Shown: positions 24,765 to 32,781 of the stretch, one piece after another
Layout: every line of letters begins with the position of its first letter
Position numbering within the stretch: the first letter of the stretch is position 1
Source of the DNA: Butyricicoccus sp.
GTDB lineage: Bacteria > Bacillota > Clostridia > Oscillospirales > Butyricicoccaceae
DNA: 46,725 nt
Assembly (NCBI GenBank): GCA_020025885.1
Contig: JAHHRJ010000011.1
Location: 1-46,725 of the forward strand
Direction of reading: 5' to 3'
Notes under the pieces: model-generated
Told to the model about the DNA's origin: nothing
What the model saw: only the letters and a program-made list of their open reading frames with translations
Database searches by the model: none
Position numbers and translations under genes: made by a program

Positions 24765-25448
24765 ATGGCAAAGACCATACTGGTAGTGGAAGATGAAAAG
24801 GATATTGCCAATATCATCATCTTTAATTTGGAGCGAAATGGATTTGAAACGCTGGAGGCAAATGATGGACCGACTGGACTCAAGCTTGCGCTGGAAAGTG
24901 CACCGGATTTGATTCTGCTCGACGTGATGCTGCCCGGCATTGACGGTTTTGAGATCTGCCGACAGGTCAGAGCACAGTCCCAAGTCCCGATCATTATGCT
25001 GACGGCGCGCGAGGAAGAGACCGACAAAATTTTAGGGCTGGAACTTGGCGCGGATGACTACGTGACAAAGCCGTTCTCAAACCGTGAGCTGATCGCGCGC
25101 ATTAAGGCAAATATGCGGCGTTTCTCAGAGTTACCTGCGGTGCAGGAGAAGGAAACTGTGCGCGGGATCAAAATTGTGGAAGAAAGTGCAGCGGTCTACA
25201 AGGACGGCAAGCCGCTCGATCTTTCGGTGCGTGAGTTTGATATCCTGTCCTACCTTGCGGCAGAGCCTGGGCGCGTGGTGTCCCGTGAAGAGCTGATGGA
25301 AAAGGTTTGGGGCTTTGAATATTATGGCGATCTGCGTGCAGTCGATGTTGCCATTCGCCGTCTGCGCGAGAAAATAGAGGACGAACCGGCACAGCCACGT
25401 TATATCATCACAAAGCGAGGTCTCGGCTATTACTTTGCTAGAAATTAA
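24765..25448 (+). CDS. walR: OmpR-family response regulator, WalR/YycF-like
   Basis: This protein of 227 residues has a receiver domain with phospho-acceptor Asp53, acidic pocket ED (9-10), Thr80 and Lys102. A winged-helix DNA-binding domain ends VDVAIRRLREKIEDE...TKRGLGYYF. The downstream order walK-walH-walI-walJ identifies it as WalR, the controller of cell-wall hydrolases. GGAGGGGAG precedes the ATG. The gap to walK is long (340 bp) and filled with repeats, unlike the tight spacing in other genomes. Confidence 0.88.
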   Translation: MAKTILVVEDEKDIANIIIFNLERNGFETLEANDGPTGLKLALESAPDLILLDVMLPGIDGFEICRQVRAQSQVPIIMLTAREEETDKILGLELGADDYVTKPFSNRELIARIKANMRRFSELPAVQEKETVRGIKIVEESAAVYKDGKPLDLSVREFDILSYLAAEPGRVVSREELMEKVWGFEYYGDLRAVDVAIRRLREKIEDEPAQPRYIITKRGLGYYFARN

Positions 25449-25788
25449 ACGAATATACCAGATAGCGGCGCGTTTCGCGCCGCTCAGCGTGTCAAAAAAG
25501 TCACTGCACCCTTTTTATTTTGGAGCGAAGCGACCTTAAATTTTCAAAATCCAAGGACATGCGCCTTGAGTTTTGCCCGCGACCCGCGCAAACGTGCGCG
25601 AAACCGAGGGTATCAGAGCCGGTTTCTATCGGAACTGTCTCTGTATCTAGGGGGACTGGATTCCCATGGAAAGGCTGTCAAAGTTCTTTGACAGCCTCAG
25701 CGGCGCGTTTCGCGCCGCTCGGTTTGTTTATAAAAAAGTCTTTTCACCGCGATGCGGTATTACAGAAAGCCCTTGAAGGAGAACGGCT
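25449..25788. other. Repeat-rich walR-walK spacer
   Basis: This 340-bp spacer holds no gene. It contains two identical 21-nt hairpins with arms AGCGGCGCG and CGCGCCGCT (25464-25484 and 25699-25719). Between them are the 78-bp dispersed element (25490-25567), a GCGCG-type stem (about 25586-25600) and a stem GGCTGTCAAAG/CTTTGACAGCC (about 25672-25695). No promoter is evident; a GAAGGAGA site precedes walK. Confidence 0.65.
25490..25567 (+). repeat. 78-bp dispersed element, copy B
   Basis: It begins TGTCAAAAAAGTCACTGC and ends CCAAGGACATGCGCCTT. It matches copies A and C almost base for base and directly follows a GC-rich hairpin. Confidence 0.88.
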
Positions 25789-27582
25789 ATGTTTCGCAGT
25801 CTGCATATGAAACTGGTGCTGATCTTGATTTTGCTGATTGTCTCCGTTATGGCGGTCATGGGCACTTTCCTTGTCAACAGCGTTGGAAGTTACTATTTGA
25901 ATGACTTCCAGACACAGATCGAAAGTGTGATGACCGGAAACGGAAATGAAACCTTGCTTTCATTGGAGCAGGCGGCACAACAAGCAGATGCACCAATACG
26001 GATCATGAATATTTTGGATGCCTTTACCGCGCAGCTGGGCATTGACAAATACCACCGAAATAGCTGTGTGTTGGATGAAAACGGTACGTTTTTAACGGGT
26101 TCCAATGAGGCACTTGCCGGAGAACTGGTGCGCACCCCCAATATCGTCACGGCAATGGGCGGAGAAGTTGGACATGCTGGCACGACGATTGATGGTTATA
26201 TGGATTATGCCATTCCGCTCAGCATCCAGAAGGATGGCACACCGCGATATATCGTCTATATCATGGACGACAAGCGCGAAATCCGCGATCTGGCGTGGAG
26301 CTTTTTTGGCATCGTGCTCAAGGCGATGACATTCGGATTGCTGGTTGCTGTGCTGCTTAGTTTCCTGCTGTCCAAGACTATAACAACACCGATTGAAAAT
26401 ATTCGTACCCGCGCACAGATGGTGGCGGCGGGCGATTTCAGTCATCGGCTGGATATCCAGTCGAACGACGAGATCGGTGAGCTGACCGCAACCTTTAACC
26501 ACATGGCAGACCGTCTGCATGATACGCTGGAAGAGGTGGCAGGTGAGCGCGATAAGCTCAACACCATCTTTTTGCATATGACAGATGGCGTTGCAGCATT
26601 CAGTGCGGACGGCAGACTGATTCATATGAACCCAGCGACCGAAGAACTGCTCGGTGTGTCTTTCCGCGAGGATGCACATTTTAACGATCTGTTTGAGGGC
26701 ATGGACGTTCCGACCCTCAAAATGGCAGGAGAGCAGGGCTTTGTGCAGATGGAAATGGTGCGCGTTGGGCGTACGCTGTCTGTCCTGTTTGCGCCTTATG
26801 GTACGACGGATGCAGAGCGGGGCATTGTTGCAGTCATCCATGATATTACGGAACAGCGCAAGCTGGATGACGCGCGGCGCGAGTTTATTGCCAATGTATC
26901 GCACGAGCTGCGCACACCACTGACCAATATTAAGAGCTACACGGAAACGCTCATAGATGCAGTCGGGGAATTGCCGCCAGATACGGAGGTCAAGTTCCTG
27001 TCCGTCATTGCAGGTGAAACCGATCGCATGACGCGTATTGTAAAGGATCTTCTGACCCTGTCTAAGCTGGACTGCGGCAAGATGGATCTGCATTTCCGCC
27101 GCTTTTCTATGAAGAATATGCTGGAGAGCGTATACAATGCAATGGCACTGGAAGCAGGAAACAATGGGCATGAACTGCGGATGGAGACACGCGGCAAGCT
27201 GCCCGAAATGAACGGTGACCGCGAACGCTTGGAGCAGGTGGTCATCAATATTCTGTCCAATGCGGTCAAGTATACGCCGTCGGGTGGTCACATCCTATTG
27301 ACCGGTATTCGGAGAGACGACAGCCATGTTGTCATTCGGGTCAAAGATGACGGTATGGGAGTCCCCAAGGAGGATATTCCGCGCCTGTTTGAGCGTTTTT
27401 ATCGCGTGGACAAGGCACGTTCCCGCGCAAAGGGCGGCAGCGGATTGGGTCTTGCGATTGCAAAGGAAATGGTAGAGGCACATCAGGGAACAATCTATCT
27501 GGACAGCAAGCTGGATGAGGGAACGACGGTGACGATCACCCTGCCAACCACGCTGCCTGCGGATGATGAAGGAATGCTATGA
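25789..27582 (+). CDS. walK: Sensor histidine kinase, WalK-like
   Basis: This membrane kinase of 597 residues has TM1 at about 9-29, an extracellular sensor of about 140 residues, TM2 at about 173-194, HAMP (about 195-248), PAS (about 255-355), HisKA with His372 (NVSHELRTPLTN) and a HATPase with the N box and GMGVPKED, SGLGLAIAKEM. It should sense cell-wall (lipid II or hydrolysis) status and phosphorylate WalR. The start has AAGGAGAA. Its stop overlaps the walH start by 4 nt (ATGA), so the two are translationally coupled. Confidence 0.9.
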   Translation: MFRSLHMKLVLILILLIVSVMAVMGTFLVNSVGSYYLNDFQTQIESVMTGNGNETLLSLEQAAQQADAPIRIMNILDAFTAQLGIDKYHRNSCVLDENGTFLTGSNEALAGELVRTPNIVTAMGGEVGHAGTTIDGYMDYAIPLSIQKDGTPRYIVYIMDDKREIRDLAWSFFGIVLKAMTFGLLVAVLLSFLLSKTITTPIENIRTRAQMVAAGDFSHRLDIQSNDEIGELTATFNHMADRLHDTLEEVAGERDKLNTIFLHMTDGVAAFSADGRLIHMNPATEELLGVSFREDAHFNDLFEGMDVPTLKMAGEQGFVQMEMVRVGRTLSVLFAPYGTTDAERGIVAVIHDITEQRKLDDARREFIANVSHELRTPLTNIKSYTETLIDAVGELPPDTEVKFLSVIAGETDRMTRIVKDLLTLSKLDCGKMDLHFRRFSMKNMLESVYNAMALEAGNNGHELRMETRGKLPEMNGDRERLEQVVINILSNAVKYTPSGGHILLTGIRRDDSHVVIRVKDDGMGVPKEDIPRLFERFYRVDKARSRAKGGSGLGLAIAKEMVEAHQGTIYLDSKLDEGTTVTITLPTTLPADDEGML

Positions 27583-28889
27583 AAAGCCAAAAGTCACAAA
27601 GTCAACTGAAGAATATCGCCAAGAATGCGGCGCTTTTGTCTTTGACCATTCTACTGGTGCTGCTGACGGCACTCGGCTGGGTGCATGATCTAAGTCTGAC
27701 CGATATCCCCACCGATTCTTGGCTGGGACGCATGTATATTAGTCTCAGTTATGGTGAGGCAGGCGGGTTTGAACTGCGTTCGGGTGAGATCCCCGCGGCA
27801 CTGCCAGCAGAATTTGCAGTGCGCACCGGAGAGGAAATGCGCGGCGCACAGTATAATGAAATTGCGGTGCGCTCCTTTTTGACGACCTATAAATCGCAGC
27901 TGAGCACTGCACTCAGCAGCGTGACAACGCTGCATACGATGCCGGAAGAGGACTATCAACAGGCACTGCGTATGTCTGGGCTTTATCTGCGTTATGATAG
28001 CCGCATTCCGCTTTCACTGGCGACCAACTGGGTAGGCGGCAGTTACCATGCAGAACAAGACCCAATCGTGCGTTCCATTTTCTTGGGGCAAGATGGCAGC
28101 CTTTGGGTGCGCACAGATACCCATGCAGTATATGGCGCGAAGGTTAGACCACTGGAGGGCAGCTTATCTGCCACGGATCTTGCAGGAACGTTCTGTACAT
28201 TTGCCGTAGAACGAGAGTATCCTGGCGTTTTACCGGAAACTCTCTTGTTCCCACAAACGATGGAGCTGCATACACTGAAGAGTGAAGCCCCGAAGTTTGA
28301 TGCGGACAGTGCGGCGAGCTTGCAGATCCTGTTACAGGCGTTCGGTTATGAGCCGTATATGCGCAACTATGAAGATGCTGGAACAGGAAAACGTGTGTTT
28401 GTAGGAAATCAGAGCACGGTACGTGTGGGAAGTGATGGGGAAGTGGTGTTTCGCGCGAACATGGTGGAGGGCGGACTGGAAGCTTATCTGCAAAGTGAAC
28501 TCGGTAAGGAACAGCCGCTGCCCTATCAGATTGACTATGCGCGCAGTCTGCTGGAAAATATCTTTCAGTCGTTTAGTGCGGAGGCAACCTTCTTTTTTGA
28601 CTCCCATTTGACCAACGAAAAAAATACCCAACTGCTGTTTCGCTATGCGGTCAATGGTGTGCCTGTGGAGGGGACAGAAGGCATTCTTGCGGTGATTGAG
28701 TACGAATCCAACACCTTGATGTCTGCCAAGCTCAATCTGCGGAGCTTTGCGCAGAACAAGGAAAGCTATATGCTGATGCCAACTGCGCCAGCCGCAGCGG
28801 CGGCATCTGGAGAACCATGTGGGCTTGCGATTGGATACTTTGCGTCGGAGATCGGGCTTGCGCCAAGCCGTTACTATGTCACGCGTTGA
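27579..28889 (+). CDS. walH: YycH/WalH-like regulator of WalK
   Basis: This protein of 436 residues has one N-terminal transmembrane segment (about 16-36) and a large extracytoplasmic part. Its position and overlap with walK, and its layout, match WalH (YycH), which modulates the kinase from outside the membrane. The sequence itself is poorly conserved, so identity rests largely on synteny. Motifs such as NEKNTQLLFRYAVNGVPVEGTEG resemble the repeat domains of YycH/YycI. It is followed 19 nt later by walI. Confidence 0.75.
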   Translation: MKSQKSQSQLKNIAKNAALLSLTILLVLLTALGWVHDLSLTDIPTDSWLGRMYISLSYGEAGGFELRSGEIPAALPAEFAVRTGEEMRGAQYNEIAVRSFLTTYKSQLSTALSSVTTLHTMPEEDYQQALRMSGLYLRYDSRIPLSLATNWVGGSYHAEQDPIVRSIFLGQDGSLWVRTDTHAVYGAKVRPLEGSLSATDLAGTFCTFAVEREYPGVLPETLLFPQTMELHTLKSEAPKFDADSAASLQILLQAFGYEPYMRNYEDAGTGKRVFVGNQSTVRVGSDGEVVFRANMVEGGLEAYLQSELGKEQPLPYQIDYARSLLENIFQSFSAEATFFFDSHLTNEKNTQLLFRYAVNGVPVEGTEGILAVIEYESNTLMSAKLNLRSFAQNKESYMLMPTAPAAAAASGEPCGLAIGYFASEIGLAPSRYYVTR

Positions 28890-28908
28890 ATCTGAAAGGT
28901 AGGAAACT

Positions 28909-29730
28909 ATGCAGTGGAGTCGTGTAAAATCGATCCTGATTATGATATTGCTCTTGATCGATGGATTTTTGATTATCAATATTGCAGGAAAATATGTATC
29001 AAACTATTATCGTGCGGCGGAAAATGCACATAATATTACCGAGATCTTAGAGCGGCGCGGCATTGCACAGGGGATGGCATTTGAGCTGCCAGAAACGCAC
29101 ACGCTGCCAGTGCTGCAAATCGACCGCAGTCGTGCCGATGAAGATCGGTTTGCGATCGGCTTGCTCGGAAAAGATCTTGTGCGCACGGAACAGCCAGATG
29201 GCGGCACGGTCTATTATGAAAGTTCGTATGGCATGCTCAACTGGCGGGATGGCGGTGTGGTAGCTGGAACACTCAAACCAGAGGACTATGTACAGCCGAT
29301 AGATCGCACGATGGCACAGGCATATGCGCAGGATATTCTCCGGAATGCAGGCATCGCGGCTTCTGTGGGCTGGCAGACAGACGCAAAGGGACTGACGGTA
29401 ACGGCATCTTTTGAGACGGCAGGGGTACCCGTCTTCAACCGTGCGCTGACGCTGATTTTTCGAGAAAAAGATATCGAACTGATGGGCTGGTGGACGTTCG
29501 GAATGCCGTACATTACCAAGAGCGGAAACTATGTTGCTTTTTCTGCGACCGATGCATTGTTTAACCTGATTTCTAAAAATGAGGTCGCACGAATCGATAA
29601 AATGGAGCTTGGTTTTTTACTCAGCGAAAGCGGCGGTGGACGCGTACAGATGACACCGGGATGGCGTGTAGAAACGAGCACAGGTTCATTTTTCGTCGAT
29701 TCGCTCAAAAAATCTAGTGTTTCGGTTTGA
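28909..29730 (+). CDS. walI: YycI/WalI-like regulator
   Basis: This protein of 273 residues has a short cytoplasmic start, one membrane helix (about 9-27, LIMILLLIDGFLIINIAG) and an extracytoplasmic domain. This is the layout of YycI, which binds YycH and WalK. Matching features are the QWSRVKSILI start and the ending region with WRVETSTGSFFVD. An AGGAAA-type ribosome site precedes the ATG. The identity rests on topology and operon position. Confidence 0.78.
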   Translation: MQWSRVKSILIMILLLIDGFLIINIAGKYVSNYYRAAENAHNITEILERRGIAQGMAFELPETHTLPVLQIDRSRADEDRFAIGLLGKDLVRTEQPDGGTVYYESSYGMLNWRDGGVVAGTLKPEDYVQPIDRTMAQAYAQDILRNAGIAASVGWQTDAKGLTVTASFETAGVPVFNRALTLIFREKDIELMGWWTFGMPYITKSGNYVAFSATDALFNLISKNEVARIDKMELGFLLSESGGGRVQMTPGWRVETSTGSFFVDSLKKSSVSV

Positions 29731-29758
29731 AAAACTTTCGAGGAAGCAGTAAAAGGTT

Positions 29759-29787
29759 TTGCAATTTTAGGTTGTTTATGGTAAAAT
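29759..29787 (+). promoter_or_regulatory. Promoter of murA
   Basis: TTGCAA (29759-29764), a 17-bp spacer and TAAAAT (29782-29787) lie about 120 nt upstream of the murA start. It would make murA independent of the wal promoter. Confidence 0.7.
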
Positions 29788-29910
29788 GAATAATGCATGA
29801 AATTTGCACAAGAGGAACGGTTTGACAACCACTGTCATATACTGTGGGAAAAGGCAGCCGTGCGCTGCGCTCCCGAACTTTAGGAACGAAACGTTAAGGA
29901 GACGGTTGGC

Positions 29911-31215
29911 TTGACGAAATATGTAATTAACGGCGGTAAGCCTTTGAATGGTGAGGTAACAATCAGTGGTGCGAAAAATGCGGCGGTGGCAATTGTCCCT
30001 GCGGCATTGCTCGTAGATGGTTCGTGCCGGATTGAGAATGTCCCAAAGATCATTGATGTTACTTTGCAACTAGAAATTCTGCGTGAATTGGGCGTATCGA
30101 TTCGCCTGCTCAATGCATCTACGGTTGAGGTATGCGGCGACTGCATACCGGATGCAAAAATTCCATATGAACTGATGCGTAAGATCCGCGCGTCCTACTA
30201 TCTGATTGGGGTTCTGCTTGGCAAATACCATAAGGCAGAAGTTGCAATGCCGGGCGGCTGTAATTTCGGTGGTATCCGTCCGATTGACCAGCATATCAAG
30301 GGATTTGAAGCGCTGGGTGCAACCGTATCCATTCGTGAGGGTGGCTATATCCATGCCGAGGCACCCAATGGTCTGCATGGTGCGCATATTTATTTCGATG
30401 TGGTTTCCGTTGGTGCAACCATCAACATTATGCTGGCAGCTGTGTTAGCAGAGGGTATGACAGTGATCGAGAATGCGGCAAAAGAACCGCATATCGTTGA
30501 TCTCGCGAATTTCCTCAATGCAATGGGCGCAGATGTCAAGGGAGCAGGGACAGACGTCATTAAGATTCGTGGCGTAAAGTCTCTGCATGGCGGCACCCAT
30601 TCCATCATTCCGGACCAGATTGAGGCAGGAACCTTTATGACAGCGGTTGCTGCAACAGGCGGTCAGGTTCTCATTAAGAACGTAATTCCGAAGCACCTCG
30701 AGTGTATTACTGCAAAGCTCACAGAAATGGGCGTAGAAATTACAGAGTTCGATGATTCCATTTTGGTGCGCCGAACCGAAAAGCTTAATAAGACCAATGT
30801 AAAGACACTTCCATACCCTGGTTTCCCGACCGATATGCAGCCGCAGCTCACAACAGCGCTGTGTCTGGCTGAGGGAACAAGTATCATTACTGAGGGTGTA
30901 TGGGACAATCGTTATCGCTACACGGAAGAACTATTGCGCATGGGGGCAAATATCCATGTCGATGGCAAAATCGCGGTGGTAGAAGGTGTGCCTGAGCTGA
31001 AGGCAGCCCCTGTGCGCGCGTTTGATCTGCGTGCAGGTGCGGCAATGGTCATTGCGGGTCTCGCTGCAAAGGGCGTTACAGAAGTGGAACAGGTCACATT
31101 TATTGAACGCGGCTATGAAAATCTCGTAGAAAAGCTGGTTGGATTGGGGGCGGATATGTACCGTTCCGAAATTCCGGATACCAGTGAACGTGCTTCGATC
31201 GTATCTGCAAACTAA
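29911..31215 (+). CDS. murA: UDP-N-acetylglucosamine 1-carboxyvinyltransferase
   Basis: This enzyme of 434 residues does the first step of peptidoglycan precursor synthesis (UDP-GlcNAc plus PEP). The catalytic Cys117 lies in PGGCNFGGIRP, where the loop has one residue more than the common PGGCxIGxRP. Other blocks are SGAKNAA (19-25, Lys22), VSVGATINIM, FPTDMQPQ and RGYENLVEKL. The Cys rather than Asp predicts fosfomycin sensitivity. The start is TTG with AAGGAG upstream. It interrupts the walI-walJ order, so precursor synthesis is placed next to its envelope regulator. Confidence 0.93.
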   Translation: MTKYVINGGKPLNGEVTISGAKNAAVAIVPAALLVDGSCRIENVPKIIDVTLQLEILRELGVSIRLLNASTVEVCGDCIPDAKIPYELMRKIRASYYLIGVLLGKYHKAEVAMPGGCNFGGIRPIDQHIKGFEALGATVSIREGGYIHAEAPNGLHGAHIYFDVVSVGATINIMLAAVLAEGMTVIENAAKEPHIVDLANFLNAMGADVKGAGTDVIKIRGVKSLHGGTHSIIPDQIEAGTFMTAVAATGGQVLIKNVIPKHLECITAKLTEMGVEITEFDDSILVRRTEKLNKTNVKTLPYPGFPTDMQPQLTTALCLAEGTSIITEGVWDNRYRYTEELLRMGANIHVDGKIAVVEGVPELKAAPVRAFDLRAGAAMVIAGLAAKGVTEVEQVTFIERGYENLVEKLVGLGADMYRSEIPDTSERASIVSAN

Positions 31216-31219
31216 ATGT

Positions 31220-31256
31220 AAGAGGCGGAGAATGCGTTTCTCTGCCTCTTTGTCGT
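31220..31256 (+). terminator. Probable terminator after murA
   Basis: The stem AAGAGGC-GGAGAA with TTCTC-TGCCTCTT (31220-31251) has a small bulge and is followed by TTTGTCGTTTT. Moderate strength; some readthrough into walJ is likely because no separate promoter is seen. Confidence 0.6.
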
Positions 31257-31277
31257 TTTATAGAATAGGAAACGAAC

Positions 31278-32093
31278 ATGAATGATTTATATTATGGGCT
31301 GGCAAGCGGTTCGACGGGCAATGCTGGATTATTGGTATTAGATAATACCTATTTTCTGATTGATCTCGGTGTCTCTGTGCGGCGGCTCAAAAGTTTACTC
31401 GATAAACAGGGACTTGTCATTGAGGACTTGGACGCGGTGCTGATCACACATGAACACAGCGACCATATCAAGGGACTTGCAACCTTTGTAAAAAATTATG
31501 ATACCCCAATTTATACGGCGTGCGGAACCGCGGAAGCGTTGCTGGAAAAATATCCGAATGCGCGGGAGCAGCTGCGGCCGTTCTATTGCGGCGCATCGTT
31601 TACTATTGGTGATGTAAAGGTAACAAGCTTTGCAACACCGCATGATGCGGCAGACAGTGCGGGCTTCCGCTTTACAGGGGGGCAGTGCGACTTTGGATAT
31701 CTGACAGACGTGGGATTTATTCCGGCATCCGTGCGAGAGGCGCTGCTGGGCTGTGACGCGGTGGTGCTCGAATCCAACCATGATCCGGAAATGCTGTACT
31801 ATGGACCGTATCCAGCATATTTGCAGGAACGCGTTGCCGGACCGCGTGGGCATTTATCCAATCCTGATTGTGCAAAGTTCGCGGTGGAGTTGGTAAAGAG
31901 CGGCACAGAACAGCTCATTTTATCGCATCTGAGTGACAAGAATAACACGCCGTCTATGGCACGGATGGAGACGGAAGCTGCTTTGATGGCAGAAAAACTG
32001 CACTGTGCTTTGATGATCGCACCCAAAGACGAAATGCAGGAGCCAATTCCGCTTGCAGGAAAGGAAGTGCGTGTATGCTGTCCGTCAGCTTGA
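31278..32093 (+). CDS. walJ: WalJ/YycJ-like metallo-beta-lactamase fold hydrolase
   Basis: This protein of 271 residues has the motif THEHSDH (57-63) plus further ligand positions (FATPHDAADS, LESNHDPEM, HLSDKN). Known members are manganese-dependent 5'-3' exonucleases linked to mismatch repair and wall control. It starts 62 nt after murA. Its last 19 nt overlap rlmH. The order walJ-rlmH is conserved in many Firmicutes, though htrA is missing between them here. Confidence 0.9.
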   Translation: MNDLYYGLASGSTGNAGLLVLDNTYFLIDLGVSVRRLKSLLDKQGLVIEDLDAVLITHEHSDHIKGLATFVKNYDTPIYTACGTAEALLEKYPNAREQLRPFYCGASFTIGDVKVTSFATPHDAADSAGFRFTGGQCDFGYLTDVGFIPASVREALLGCDAVVLESNHDPEMLYYGPYPAYLQERVAGPRGHLSNPDCAKFAVELVKSGTEQLILSHLSDKNNTPSMARMETEAALMAEKLHCALMIAPKDEMQEPIPLAGKEVRVCCPSA

Positions 32094-32557
32094 TTTGTGT
32101 TGGAAAACTGGGGGAAAAGTTCTGGAAACAGGCTTGTGATGAATATATAAAGCGTTTGCAGGGATATTGCAAACTGGAAGTCGTGGAGCTGCCAGAGCAG
32201 AAGCTGCCTGACCGTCCATCGGCGGGGCAGCTTGATGCAGCGCTTAAAAAAGAAGCGCAGCTCATTCAAAGCAAGATTCCACAGGGGGCGGCTGTGATCG
32301 CGATGTGCGTAGAGGGCAAAACCATGTCCAGCGAGGCATTGGCACAGACAATCAGCACGATGACGGTATCGGGTACGAGCAAAATCGCTGTGCTCATTGG
32401 TGGCTCATGCGGTATGGATGAAGCACTCAAACGGCAGGCAAAATTGCGCCTGTCCATGTCCCCGATGACATTTCCGCATCACTTGGCGCGTGTTATGGTT
32501 TTGGAGCAGATTTACCGCGCACTCAATATTATGGAGGGCGGCAAATATCACAAGTGA
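32075..32557 (+). CDS. rlmH: 23S rRNA pseudouridine1915 N3-methyltransferase
   Basis: This SPOUT-family methyltransferase of 160 residues acts on the large ribosomal subunit. It has the trefoil-knot SAM site IAVLIGGSCGMDE and the C-terminal LSMSPMTFPHHLARVMVLEQIYRA block, ending GGKYHK as usual. It overlaps the end of walJ in another frame by 19 nt and is the last gene of this unit. Confidence 0.95.
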   Translation: MLSVSLICVGKLGEKFWKQACDEYIKRLQGYCKLEVVELPEQKLPDRPSAGQLDAALKKEAQLIQSKIPQGAAVIAMCVEGKTMSSEALAQTISTMTVSGTSKIAVLIGGSCGMDEALKRQAKLRLSMSPMTFPHHLARVMVLEQIYRALNIMEGGKYHK

Positions 32558-32607
32558 GAATCGCGCCAAATTGTCACAGATCAAATTAAAGTAGAAATAG
32601 ATACAAG

Positions 32608-32648
32608 AGAGGCTGGCACGGCAATTTGAGCAACGCCAGCCTTTGTTT
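32608..32648 (+). terminator. Terminator after rlmH
   Basis: The arms AGGCTGGC (32610-32617) and GCCAGCCT (32635-32642) enclose a 17-nt loop, followed by TTTGTTTATT. Confidence 0.7.
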
Positions 32649-32705
32649 ATTGGGATTTTATGTGGGAGGAGAAAACATTCTCAGACCCATAAAGTAGATG
32701 GTGAT

Positions 32706-32722
32706 TTCCTAACAGATAGGAA
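32706..32722 (+). promoter_or_regulatory. Possible activator site upstream of the PTS regulator promoter
   Basis: The inverted repeat TTCCTA-N5-TAGGAA lies 10 bp upstream of the -35 region. The place fits a site for the regulator's own winged-helix domain. No second copy was found in the window. Confidence 0.35.
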
Positions 32723-32732
32723 GCGAAGCTAC

Positions 32733-32761
32733 TGCACAAAAGATAACCGGTGGTGTATAAT
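32733..32761 (+). promoter_or_regulatory. Promoter of the PTS regulator gene
   Basis: TGCACA (32733-32738), a 17-bp spacer and TATAAT (32756-32761) preceded by TG. The leader would be very short (about 14 nt), with AGGAAG as ribosome site. Confidence 0.6.
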
Positions 32762-32781
32762 AAAAAAAAGGAAGATAGAAT

